Shown here piece by piece: positions 44,953 through 52,864 of a stretch of DNA of 64,000 bases (its first letter is position 1; each line of letters begins with the position of its first letter). Source of the DNA: an uncultured Muribaculaceae bacterium. Lineage in GTDB: Bacteria > Bacteroidota > Bacteroidia > Bacteroidales > Muribaculaceae. The notes below the pieces were generated by a model that worked only from the letters and a program-made list of their open reading frames with translations, ran no database searches and was not told where the DNA came from. The DNA is taken from the NCBI GenBank assembly GCA_905233915.1, contig CAJOFM010000012.1:1-64000 (forward strand), written 5' to 3'. Both the position numbers and the translations under genes were made by a program.

Positions 44953-45939
44953 TTACTTGATGATGCCCAGTTCACGCGAGATGTCGAGCATGCGCTGGAT
45001 GGGTTTCACGGCGCGCTCGGCAATGTCGGGATCCACCTCAATCTCGGGCGCCATAAACTTGAGCGAATTATACAGCTTCTCAAGCGTGATGAGCTTCATG
45101 TACTCGCACTCGTTGCAGGCACAAGTGCCATCCTCGGGCGGGGCAGGAATGAACGTCTTCTCGGGGCAACGGCGCTGCATCTCAAACAGGATGCCGCTCT
45201 CGGTGCACACGATGAATTCCTGGCTCTCGTTATCGACCGCATAATTCAGCAAGGCCTGGGTCGAACCCACCTTGTCGGCCATGATGCGCACAGGCTTGGG
45301 GCACTCGGGATGCACGAGAATCTTGGCATCGGGATGTTCCCGCTTGAGGGCAGCCAGCTTCTCCACGCTGAATTTCTCATGCACATGGCATGCGCCATCC
45401 CACAGCAGCATCTCACGTCCTGTAATGCTGTTGATGTAATTGCCCAGGTTGCGGTCAGGACCAAAGATGATTTTCTCATCTTCGGGAAGGCTGCCCACGA
45501 TTTCCTTGGCATTGGACGAGGTAACCACCACGTCGGTCACAGCCTTAACGGCAGCGCTGGTGTTGACATAGCTGACCACCGTGTGATCGGGATGCTCGTG
45601 AACGAATTTTTCAAATTCGTCAGCCGGACAACTGTCGGCCAGCGAGCAACCGGCACTCAGGTCGGGCACGATCACCGTCTTGTCAGGGCACAGGATCTTG
45701 GCGGTCTCGCCCATGAAATGGACACCGCACAGGATAATCACCGGCGCGTCGGTCTTAGCCGCCAGCTGTGCCAGAGCCAGGCTATCGCCGATGTAATCAG
45801 CCAGCTGTTGGATTTCCTCACGCTGGTAATAATGCGCCATGATGACTGCATTGCGCTCCTTCTTCAAGCGCAGGATTTCTTCTTTCAGGTCGATGCCGGC
45901 CTCAATAGGCTCATCGACGTAGCCTTTTTCAACATTCAT
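44953..45939 (-). CDS. nadA: Quinolinate synthase (4Fe-4S)
   Basis: Condenses iminoaspartate and dihydroxyacetone phosphate to quinolinate in de novo NAD synthesis. The 328-residue product has the motifs AVIMAHYYQREEIQQLADYI, ILCGVHFMGETAKILCPDKT with the first cluster Cys, VHPECPKPV, and a C-terminal Cys pair in ACNECEYMKL. The start MNVEKGYVDEPIEAG precedes the conserved core directly. A candidate promoter at 46147 would give a leader of about 200 nt. It heads the nadA-gpx-leuS-rdgB series. Confidence 0.96.
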   Translation of the reverse strand: MNVEKGYVDEPIEAGIDLKEEILRLKKERNAVIMAHYYQREEIQQLADYIGDSLALAQLAAKTDAPVIILCGVHFMGETAKILCPDKTVIVPDLSAGCSLADSCPADEFEKFVHEHPDHTVVSYVNTSAAVKAVTDVVVTSSNAKEIVGSLPEDEKIIFGPDRNLGNYINSITGREMLLWDGACHVHEKFSVEKLAALKREHPDAKILVHPECPKPVRIMADKVGSTQALLNYAVDNESQEFIVCTESGILFEMQRRCPEKTFIPAPPEDGTCACNECEYMKLITLEKLYNSLKFMAPEIEVDPDIAERAVKPIQRMLDISRELGIIK

Positions 45940-46146
45940 ATTATATATATTATGTTTTTTAAATTTTTAAAAACTTAAATTCAACTACAACAATAATGCC
46001 TGTTAATTGTGTTCAAAACTTTTTCAGCGCCAATGGCCGTCAATCATATATCAACATCATTTGTGAGTTATATATACGTTATGAACAATTCTAATTGCTG
46101 GCTTATAGCGCTTTCAGTCATTTATTAACAGGGTGTTAACAACCCG

Positions 46147-46154
46147 CAAAGTTA
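46147..46154 (-). promoter_or_regulatory. Candidate -7 box for nadA
   Basis: TAACTTTG on the minus strand; TTTG lies 24 nt upstream, slightly beyond the usual spacing. Confidence 0.4.
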
Positions 46155-46426
46155 ATAAAATATTGCCGCATTTGTCATCAAAATGTGATGAAAACCATGT
46201 TTAAACGCCAATTAAAATTTTGCGTTAACTTTTTTGGAGTGCTCAAGAAAGTTTTTAAGCCGCATTGATTTTAATTTGTCAAGTCTTTTTTATTGATTTT
46301 TGTTCAACAGTTTTCAACAATTGTTTACAGGGTTATTGACACACTATTTTACACAGCCTGTTACAAGATTCAAGCAGGTAAAGTGCATCGACTGTAAAAG
46401 CCGATGGAGTTCTCTCATTCATATTG

Positions 46427-46434
46427 CAAAGTTA
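46427..46434 (-). promoter_or_regulatory. Candidate -7 box upstream of the nadA leader
   Basis: TAACTTTG on the minus strand with no gene directly downstream. It lies about 490 bases before nadA. Confidence 0.3.
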
Positions 46435-46497
46435 CTCTATTCTCATGTGTTTTGGCTTGAATGAGTGATTAAGTTTTGAACAGGATATCAATAAAAT

Positions 46498-46532
46498 AAG
46501 GGGCCTGAAGGTTAATTCCTTCGGTGTCCCTT
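46498..46532 (-). terminator. Terminator of the Pmp3-like gene
   Basis: Minus strand: AAGGG with CCCTT and inner GAAGG with CCTTC, followed by ATTTTATTG. It lies 60 bases past the stop codon. Confidence 0.7.
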
Positions 46533-46592
46533 AATACTAACTTGTTTTACAAATTAATTACTATGACATATCTTTTCCTCAAGGCAGCTTGG

Positions 46593-46826
46593 TCAATATT
46601 CGCAACGCGTGCGGGTAGTGGGGTAGGTGGGATATGTGGGATAGGTTGGGTAGTTATTCTGGTTGATCACCCTTGTATCCTTGTTCAGAATCACCAAGGC
46701 ACCTATCACGCCTGGAATCCACCCGGCGCACGTGAGCAACAGCACAATCAGCACCGATCCGCATCCCTTGTCCAGCACAGCCAGCGGCGGAAAGATTATT
46801 GATAATAAAACTCTGAACAGTGACAT
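46593..46826 (-). CDS. YqaE/Pmp3 family small membrane protein
   Basis: A 77-residue protein with two membrane helices (LLSIIFPPLAVLDKGCGSVL, then LIVLLLTCAGWIPGVIGALV) that match the YqaE/Pmp3 proteolipid family (UPF0057). Eukaryotic members modulate membrane potential; the bacterial role is unclear. The C-terminal tail has a YPT triplet repeated (YPTYPTYPTYPTT), which is not part of the family core. An AGGAG Shine-Dalgarno sequence precedes the ATG, uncommon in this window. Its own terminator follows. Confidence 0.88.
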   Translation of the reverse strand: MSLFRVLLSIIFPPLAVLDKGCGSVLIVLLLTCAGWIPGVIGALVILNKDTRVINQNNYPTYPTYPTYPTTRTRCEY

Positions 46827-46952
46827 AATCCTACTCCTTTCTTACTAACTTGTTTTATTCACTTAATTCATTCACTTTACACCCATTATCCCTGCAAATC
46901 CCATGCCAATTTCTCTTTTAATGGATGAAAGGGTAGATAACTATACCATGAC

Positions 46953-47567
46953 TTATAGGTTGGCCAATAGTTTTGAGTCATGAAGGTCACTTGGGGCAAC
47001 AACTAGTTGATTTTTGTCAATATTCCTTTTGGATAGTTGTTTGTCAAGACCATTCAGGCTATAGTCGCTCACGGGGCGAGGCTCACATAATTCCACTCCC
47101 AGCTGTCGCTTGTATATGTCATAGACCAGTTCCGAGCAATACCATTTCCCATTGTTGAACTTGAAAGCGAAGTCGTAGGATTTACCCAAATATTTGGAAT
47201 ACTTGATCTTGATGGGGTCTTGAGAATAGCGTTTTGCTTCTACTCGCTTTCCCACACCTCTTTCCACCCATTGCTGATAGGGTGTGAGGCTGACTTTGGA
47301 TATGGCTTCGAGGACATACAGGCCGTCGGGTTTCTCGATGATGACGCCGCAATGGCTCCAAGGTGAATTAGTAGCGGCAATGATGAGAGGAGCCTGCTGA
47401 GAAGTAGAAGTTTGGAACACTATGTCTCCTTCTTTTAATTCGCTGGTAGCGGGTGTCGATGAACTCTGGATAAACTCGACATGCTTGATTCTTTTGGCAT
47501 TGTTGCCGCAGCTCCAGATGCCACAAATCAATAACGCGTTGAATAAGAGAATGATCAATTTTTTCAT
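46953..47567 (-). CDS. YiiX/YebB-like permuted NlpC/P60 papain-fold lipoprotein
   Basis: A 204-residue lipoprotein (signal MKKLIILLFNALLICGIWSC, Cys20). The mature part is a circularly permuted NlpC/P60 domain: ELKEGDIVFQTSTSQQAPLI, the His motif in NSPWSHCGVIIEKPDGLYVL, and the Cys motif in GKWYCSELVYDIYK. Such enzymes act as amidases or peptidases on cell-wall or lipid substrates. I chose the ATG at 47567 as the start of the lipoprotein signal. A 48-bp element (47593-47640) shared with the region upstream of the sigma factor gene lies just upstream, suggesting control by that sigma factor. Confidence 0.85.
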   Translation of the reverse strand: MKKLIILLFNALLICGIWSCGNNAKRIKHVEFIQSSSTPATSELKEGDIVFQTSTSQQAPLIIAATNSPWSHCGVIIEKPDGLYVLEAISKVSLTPYQQWVERGVGKRVEAKRYSQDPIKIKYSKYLGKSYDFAFKFNNGKWYCSELVYDIYKRQLGVELCEPRPVSDYSLNGLDKQLSKRNIDKNQLVVAPSDLHDSKLLANL

Positions 47568-47592
47568 TTTTATCTTTTTTATCCTGTTTATA

Positions 47593-47640
47593 CCTTTATG
47601 CCCCTTTTGGGCAAAAGGTAAACGGTAATCGTTGTTTTTT
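47593..47640 (-). promoter_or_regulatory. Shared 48-bp element, copy A (upstream of the YiiX-like lipoprotein gene)
   Basis: Aligns without gaps to 49212-49259 with 37 of 48 identical bases. The invariant core on the minus strand is CCGTTTACCTTTTG, with AAAAAACAA upstream. It lies 26 bases before the lipoprotein ATG. Candidate promoter for the adjacent sigma factor. Confidence 0.55.
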
Positions 47641-47655
47641 TGATAATAAAAGAGA

Positions 47656-47695
47656 ATTGCCTGCACAGCCAGCATGTTGTGGCTCTACAGGCAAT
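47656..47695 (-). terminator. Terminator of the sigma/anti-sigma operon
   Basis: Minus strand: ATTGCCTG (47695-47688) with CAGGCAAT (47663-47656) and an inner AGCC/GGCT pair, followed by TCTCTTTTATT. Confidence 0.75.
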
Positions 47696-47716
47696 CCCCT
47701 TGAAATATGAGATATT

Positions 47717-48508
47717 TTACTGCTTGAGTTTCTCGAGCAAGGCGGTGGCGCGTTCTATCAAATCCTCGTTCAGGCCGTGCTCTGCAAGTTCTTCCAATTC
47801 CTTGACTGCACCTTCTTTATCATCAGCCTTGAGGTAGGCCAGGGCCTTGAACCAGTGAGTGCAATCGTTGAAATTGTCGGTGGTATATTTGATATCTTCC
47901 TCATCGTCAGCACCTTTATAACTGTTTTTGGCTGTAGGCCATGCGATATTATCGATTTCCTCAATCACGGCCATCAGTTCCTTGTCGCCCGCTTTAATCT
48001 GCTGGCTGATGGCGGCAAACTCTTCGGGCTCGTTGCCGAAGGGGGTGTTGTACTCGTCTGCCAGGCTGGCCAGTGTGGGCTCGGTTGGTGTCTTCTCCAC
48101 TTGAGGTTTCGCCGGTATGTTTGGAAGCGTTTGTGTCACTTCGGGCAATGGCTTGGGGCTAGATGGATAGTAGGTGTACACGCCAAAAGCCACAACTGCA
48201 ATGGCAGCGATGCTGGCAGCCCATTTCGTGAGTGTCCAAATCGGTTTCCTGCCCTTTATTCCGGCCGCACGCTTGAACTCTTCGCGGCTCATCTGCCTGA
48301 TGGCGTCGAGTTGGGGCTGACCTTCACGCTGCATGCCGGTTTGGGCTATGCCCTGGGCAAGCAAGGCGGTGTCAACAAGCCGTTCCTGCAGTTCCTGGTT
48401 GTTGTCCACGTCCTGCTCAAAGGCCTTGCGCTCCTCGTCGTCCATCAGGTTGCGCAGGTAGCGGTCGATTAGCTCATCATATTCGATATGTTTTTCTTCT
48501 CGTGTCAT
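47717..48508 (-). CDS. Anti-sigma-factor-like single-pass membrane protein
   Basis: A 263-residue protein. The cytoplasmic N-terminus (MTREEKHIEYDELIDRYLRN, then LMDDEERKAFEQDV) resembles the helical anti-sigma region used by Bacteroidetes regulators that lack zinc ligands. One membrane helix follows at about 118-140 (WAASIAAIAVVAFGVYTYYP), then a periplasmic Pro-rich linker and a helical, TPR-like C-terminus. I chose the ATG at 48508, which overlaps the sigma stop (ATGA); this coupling and the gene order support an anti-sigma role. Direct evidence of binding is not visible in the sequence. Confidence 0.78.
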   Translation of the reverse strand: MTREEKHIEYDELIDRYLRNLMDDEERKAFEQDVDNNQELQERLVDTALLAQGIAQTGMQREGQPQLDAIRQMSREEFKRAAGIKGRKPIWTLTKWAASIAAIAVVAFGVYTYYPSSPKPLPEVTQTLPNIPAKPQVEKTPTEPTLASLADEYNTPFGNEPEEFAAISQQIKAGDKELMAVIEEIDNIAWPTAKNSYKGADDEEDIKYTTDNFNDCTHWFKALAYLKADDKEGAVKELEELAEHGLNEDLIERATALLEKLKQ

Positions 48509-49083
48509 GAATTTATTCTCTTGATAAAATCTTCCATTACAATTTTCACTTTTTTCATGCAGCTGCTTTTCTTTGATTTGGCAACATCTGCATTCTTGTA
48601 CCCCATGTCGGCTGCTATCACTTTCATGCTCTTGTGCTCCCAGTAATAAGACCACAGGAGCGTTTTGCATGGGTCTCCCATCTCGATGACAATATCGTGA
48701 ATCGCATCTTTCTTCAGTTCGACTTCTTCATCATCGTTTTCCCATTTTGTGATGACCTCCTGGACAATAGCCAAATTAATGGGAGCAACGAAATCGTCCT
48801 CTTCCTGCTCCTGCATGAGCGTACCGGTAGGAGACTTTGAAATCGTTTTCAACTTTCCCGGTGCGATTTTTTTCAATACGCCGATGACGTAGGTGCTCAG
48901 GCTGCTGGTGAGTTTTGTCAACTTTCCGTTTTGCACGCGTTCAAACGTTATCAATAAGGCTTCCTGCGTGAGATCCTCAAGGGACAATCCCGACCAGCCA
49001 TAGTGCTTGCAGGCGTATTGCAACACAGCCTCACGCACCTCTTCAAGAAATCTGCTATCTGTTGGAAATGGAATCTTTACCAT
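48505..49083 (-). CDS. ECF-like RNA polymerase sigma-70 family factor
   Basis: A 192-residue alternative sigma factor. The region 2 pattern is LSLEDLTQEALLITFERVQN followed by LSTYVIGVLKKIA; region 4 is KTLLWSYYWEHKSMKVIAAD, then MGYKNADVAKSKKSSCMKKV, the recognition helix-turn-helix. I chose the ATG at 49083 over a TTG at 49092. Its stop overlaps the next gene, an apparent anti-sigma protein. A 48-bp element about 130 bases upstream recurs before the YiiX-like lipoprotein gene, consistent with autoregulation and a small local regulon. Confidence 0.87.
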   Translation of the reverse strand: MVKIPFPTDSRFLEEVREAVLQYACKHYGWSGLSLEDLTQEALLITFERVQNGKLTKLTSSLSTYVIGVLKKIAPGKLKTISKSPTGTLMQEQEEDDFVAPINLAIVQEVITKWENDDEEVELKKDAIHDIVIEMGDPCKTLLWSYYWEHKSMKVIAADMGYKNADVAKSKKSSCMKKVKIVMEDFIKRINS

Positions 49084-49106
49084 TACGATCAATTATTTGT
49101 CAACGA

Positions 49107-49114
49107 CAAATGTA
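49107..49114 (-). promoter_or_regulatory. -7 box upstream of the sigma factor gene
   Basis: TACATTTG on the minus strand, 23 bases before the ATG. No -33 TTTG at the usual distance. Confidence 0.4.
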
Positions 49115-49211
49115 GCACATATTTCTTATAAGATACCCCATGTTTGCAATATTTTCATATAACTCATTCCAGACGGAGCCTTTAGTTGAACAAGTCATTT
49201 TTCTTTCTGCT

Positions 49212-49259
49212 TCTTTATGCCGTTCCAGGACAAAAGGTAAACGGCAAAGATTGTTTTTT
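49212..49259 (-). promoter_or_regulatory. Shared 48-bp element, copy B (upstream of the sigma factor gene)
   Basis: Partner of 47593-47640 (37 of 48 identical), same orientation, with the same CCGTTTACCTTTTG core. It lies about 130 bases before the sigma factor ATG. Confidence 0.55.
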
Positions 49260-49325
49260 GAGCAATGGAAGCAAAACACTATGTAATTCTAGATACTAAT
49301 AATATACATTTATGGAATAATTAAT

Positions 49326-49352
49326 TATCTTTGCCTTTTGAAGTAATAGGAG
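49326..49352 (+). promoter_or_regulatory. -7 box and strong Shine-Dalgarno of the WYL regulator gene
   Basis: TATCTTTG at 49326-49333, then AGGAGGA at about 49347-49353, seven bases before the ATG at 49360. Such a strong ribosome-binding site is unusual for Bacteroidetes, and fits a horizontally acquired cassette. Confidence 0.6.
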
Positions 49353-49359
49353 GAACAAT

Positions 49360-50382
49360 ATGCCCAACAATAGAAAAGCCTTATTGCGATACAAGGTGCT
49401 GGACAAGTGCCTCGGTGACAGGCATAACATTTACTACATCGACGACCTCGTGGATGAAGTGAATCACGCGCTGGAGGTTGCGGCTATTCTGCCGGTCTCC
49501 AAGCGACAAATATATGCCGATCTTGATTTCATGAAGAGCACTGATGGCTGGGAAGCGCCAATTATCTCTATCCAGGACGGCAAACGCAAGTATCTGAAGT
49601 ATTCGAGAGACTTTTCTATTATGGAGACTCCTATTACCGAGATGGAGATGGAGCAGTTGGAGACGCTCATCACATCGCTGTCGAGGCTCCAAGGCATACC
49701 GATGTATGACTGGGTGGATGACCTGTTGGCTCAGTTGCGGCCGCGCTTTGGCGGTGGTGGCAATGAGGCCGGTCTCATCGGATTTGAGCAGAACCGCGAC
49801 CTGGCGGGACTACGTTACCTGTCTGACTTAATCAATTACACCATCAGGCACCAGGTTGTGGTGATTGACTATCATCCTTTCGGAAAGGACAAAGTGCAGT
49901 GGATAATACACCCCTATTACCTCAAGCAGTACAACAACCGCTGGTTCCTGTTGGGCTATAATCCGTTGTATGATGACTTATCGATTGTGGCATTGGACAG
50001 GATTGAAGGTCTCGAGCCCATCGAGAAACCCTTCAAGGAGAACCAGTATATCAACTTTGACAACTACTTCCGCAACATCATCGGCGTCTCGCTGGAAGAT
50101 GGAAGGACGGTAGAACAAGTCATGTTGAAATTCATGCCTAATCGTCTGCCCTATGTCCTTTCAAAGCCTCTCCATCACTCACAGATGATTGAAAATCGGC
50201 GTGAGGGCATCATCTCTATCCGAGTGATTCCTAACAAGGAACTGATTTCTGAGCTTATTTGGTTTGGCAATGATGTGGAAGTGTTGTCTCCAGATAGTCT
50301 GCGGGACCAAATCAAGCAAAAAATCGCTCAAATGCATGAAATATATTTTGGTGTGAAGAATGACTTCACAACTGGCTCATAA
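49360..50382 (+). CDS. WYL domain transcriptional regulator
   Basis: A 340-residue regulator. The N-terminal winged helix (about 1-65; LLRYKVLDKCLGDRHNIYYI, VSKRQIYADLDFMKS) is followed by a WYL domain (about 150-235) with VVIDYHPFGKDKVQWIIHPY and RWFLLGYNPLYDDLSIVALD, and a C-terminal WCX domain (about 250-330). WYL proteins bind nucleic-acid-derived ligands and often control defence genes. It lies 33 bases upstream of the methyltransferase/kinase fusion gene in the same orientation, so it probably regulates that operon. A weak TAACTTTG box overlaps its stop codon (50380-50387). Confidence 0.9.
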   Translation: MPNNRKALLRYKVLDKCLGDRHNIYYIDDLVDEVNHALEVAAILPVSKRQIYADLDFMKSTDGWEAPIISIQDGKRKYLKYSRDFSIMETPITEMEMEQLETLITSLSRLQGIPMYDWVDDLLAQLRPRFGGGGNEAGLIGFEQNRDLAGLRYLSDLINYTIRHQVVVIDYHPFGKDKVQWIIHPYYLKQYNNRWFLLGYNPLYDDLSIVALDRIEGLEPIEKPFKENQYINFDNYFRNIIGVSLEDGRTVEQVMLKFMPNRLPYVLSKPLHHSQMIENRREGIISIRVIPNKELISELIWFGNDVEVLSPDSLRDQIKQKIAQMHEIYFGVKNDFTTGS

Positions 50383-50415
50383 CTTTGCAGCCGAAAACCA
50401 AAAACACAAAAGACT

Positions 50416-52863
50416 ATGCGTACAGCAAACAACACCAACAACTACACCGTAGAGGCCCTCGTAGCCAAGTATCGTAACTTCGTAAAGGAGAACACTCCCA
50501 TGACGACATACTCATGCGAGGGAGAGGATTTTGATGCGCCCCTCTCAGATATTGATGCCAGCTCTGATCAGCAATTGATTGTATCACTTTATAGGTCGGT
50601 TGCTAAAGAGAATGCAGATACAGAGGTTTTAGCTGCTATGTCTGATTATTCTGAGCATTTCTATATAAACGCTTTGAGTCGTGCTGAATTCGATTTCTTA
50701 TGCCAAAATTTTTCTGAAGTGATTGAATATGAGTTCAATCATAGAGCTGAATGGCATGCATGTACTCAGATGCCTCTTACAGATTATTATGAGAAACTCA
50801 AATATTTGATTAAAGAAAGGGTCTCATTCAAGAAGAATCAGACGGTTTTTATTCCAGATGCTGGTTTCTGTGACATTGCAATGTACTTTAAAGGTTGTGT
50901 TGTTAAAGGCTATACAAGCATTAGAGCGCGCCGTTTCGAAGATATGGACATCGTATGGGCATTGGGACAAATCCGACTCTATGCTGCAGGAATTAAATCA
51001 GAAATAGTTCCTTTCATCGATTTGAATGAGGAGATAACTGTTTCTCATCTACAAGACAAGGATCTTGTTGACTTAGTTGTGTGCCTCTCGTCTTTACATA
51101 GATATGACACACTATATAATCTGCTCAAGAAGGGTGGCCAGATGTACCTTTTTGCCCAGCGAGATGACTTGGTCGACTACGCTAGGTATAGAGAATTCCG
51201 ATATAAAAAGATGGGCGAAGAGTTTGATGAGCATGAGGAGAAAAAGGCTTTGACGCGAAAGGAATTCCTCAATAAGCTCATTAAATCCCGTGCCATACAT
51301 TCATTAGTATCTTATAACGACAAAGATACGGCTCTTGATGTTTCCGTTGACTGTATCCTTCTTCATATTGAAAAGAAGTCGCATTCAAAGGTTGTTGTCG
51401 AGAGTATCAATAGAGATGTTGTTTCAGAAGTTAATCCTTCTGTCCTGGATGCCGACTTGCTTTGGCCAGGCTATTATATGGTCAATCGTCCAAAAGATGG
51501 AAAGCCTTTGTCTGCTTTGGTTAAAATGTTCAACACAGAAGATGAGGTTGTTGAACAATACTGGGCTCGTGAAGACAAGGGCATTAAATTGTCGGGGGAT
51601 TTACGTGTGCTAACTCCAAGAAATTTTGGAGACAAGTATGCTGATACTTGTATGGACGAAAAGGATTTGACGAAACTTTCAGACCCAATGTTTGAAGGTT
51701 GGGAGCCACACATGTTAAGCATTCACCACCCAGGTGTGTGTGTGCTTGGCAATACCGAGAAATGGCTTGTGGGGTATGTCAAAGATGATCCAACAAACAA
51801 GTTCGTTTGTATTGATATTGTGCCATACCTTTTACCGAAACGCAATATTGATGTACGATACATTGCAGCATTACTGTTGTTTCCAGAGGTGAAAGAGCAG
51901 ATTCTCACGATTTGTGATGGTTCCATAACGGCAAAAACCATGTCATTGATTCTTGACAGAATCATTGTGCCCAAGCATACGCCTAAGGAACGTATTCAGT
52001 TCCTTGCTGATGCAAATTACGAAGCGTTGCTTTCTACTCAGCAAGAAATGAAGAAGAATCATGAGGATTACAAGAAGGCGGTCAGGATGCGTAAGCATGC
52101 CCTAACTCAGTCTTTATCCTCTATCAAGTCTCAATTCCGCTCACTGAATGCATTTCGTCTTCGCAATGGTGGAAAATTGGCTGATGATGATCAGATATCA
52201 CGTATTACCAAGAGAACAGTAAGTGAGGCTTTTGAATATCTGTCTTCAAAAATAGAAGATATGATGCCTATCATGGAACATATAGCAGACGTGGAGTACT
52301 CATTCGAAACTCCTGAATGGATTGATCCTGAACAGTTCATGGAGGATTTTATTGAAAAGAATGGAAGAGGATGGTTGAGTTTTACGCCTGTTATAACGTG
52401 GGAAAAAGGGCATAACAGACATAAGAGTACAATTATTGATCCACTGACTAAAGAAGTGGCTGTAAAAAAAGGTGATGTCATGTATAGCCTCTGGTTCCCT
52501 AAAGATGCATTAGTTCGTGTGTTGAACAATATCATATCAAACGCAAAAAGTCATGCATTTATTGATGAGTCTCGTAAGGACTATCAATTGCGCTTCTCTT
52601 GGCACACCGAGGGTATTACTATTAAACTGGAAATAGAGAATAATGGCGCACCAATTCCTGCCGATCGAGATACTGCATCTTTGCTTGAATATGGAGTTTC
52701 AAGTGCTTTGCATCAAGATGGCCATAATGGAATTGGGTGTAATGAAATTAATGACATCATGCAACGATATGATGGCAACGTTGAAATCGTTTCTACTCCC
52801 CAAAACGAATTCACGGTAAAGTATGTATTATCGTTCAAATCAAATATCTTATACTCGCTATAA
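50416..52863 (+). CDS. Fusion of degenerate type I methyltransferase, HsdS-like domain and histidine kinase
   Basis: An 815-residue cytoplasmic protein. Residues about 120-330 look like an HsdM-type Rossmann methyltransferase, but motif I is PDAGFCDIAMYFKG and the position of the catalytic (N/D)PPY reads VVCLSSL, so methylation is unlikely. Residues about 350-545 resemble a type I specificity subunit (DVRYIAALLLFPEVKEQILT, then ILDRIIVPKHTPKERIQFLA). The C-terminus is a histidine kinase: candidate phospho-His561 in RMRKHALTQSLSSIKSQF, N box LNNIISNA (703-710), G1 IENNGAPIP (740-748), G2 NGIGCNEI (771-778). A receiver-domain gene follows after one base. I know no described system with this architecture; the domain calls are by eye. 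Confidence 0.72.
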   Translation: MRTANNTNNYTVEALVAKYRNFVKENTPMTTYSCEGEDFDAPLSDIDASSDQQLIVSLYRSVAKENADTEVLAAMSDYSEHFYINALSRAEFDFLCQNFSEVIEYEFNHRAEWHACTQMPLTDYYEKLKYLIKERVSFKKNQTVFIPDAGFCDIAMYFKGCVVKGYTSIRARRFEDMDIVWALGQIRLYAAGIKSEIVPFIDLNEEITVSHLQDKDLVDLVVCLSSLHRYDTLYNLLKKGGQMYLFAQRDDLVDYARYREFRYKKMGEEFDEHEEKKALTRKEFLNKLIKSRAIHSLVSYNDKDTALDVSVDCILLHIEKKSHSKVVVESINRDVVSEVNPSVLDADLLWPGYYMVNRPKDGKPLSALVKMFNTEDEVVEQYWAREDKGIKLSGDLRVLTPRNFGDKYADTCMDEKDLTKLSDPMFEGWEPHMLSIHHPGVCVLGNTEKWLVGYVKDDPTNKFVCIDIVPYLLPKRNIDVRYIAALLLFPEVKEQILTICDGSITAKTMSLILDRIIVPKHTPKERIQFLADANYEALLSTQQEMKKNHEDYKKAVRMRKHALTQSLSSIKSQFRSLNAFRLRNGGKLADDDQISRITKRTVSEAFEYLSSKIEDMMPIMEHIADVEYSFETPEWIDPEQFMEDFIEKNGRGWLSFTPVITWEKGHNRHKSTIIDPLTKEVAVKKGDVMYSLWFPKDALVRVLNNIISNAKSHAFIDESRKDYQLRFSWHTEGITIKLEIENNGAPIPADRDTASLLEYGVSSALHQDGHNGIGCNEINDIMQRYDGNVEIVSTPQNEFTVKYVLSFKSNILYSL

Positions 52864-52864
52864 A

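Larger units (their letters stand above)
45940..46592. other. Long noncoding region between nadA and the Pmp3-like gene
   Basis: No protein gene is supported in 653 AT-rich bases. On the minus strand it has -7 boxes TAACTTTG at 46154-46147 and 46434-46427, and the terminator of the Pmp3-like gene at 46498-46532. The inner box at 46147 would give nadA a leader of about 200 nt; the outer one could drive a longer leader or a small RNA. No riboswitch class was recognised. Confidence 0.5.

Noticed and set aside
45940..46592. Known riboswitch or tRNA in the nadA leader region
   Set aside because: I found no cloverleaf, no conserved riboswitch core and only weak local hairpins.
46524..46802. Plus-strand frame opposite the Pmp3-like gene
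   Set aside because: The minus-strand frame has a clear two-helix Pmp3 signature and terminator; the plus-strand product is low complexity.
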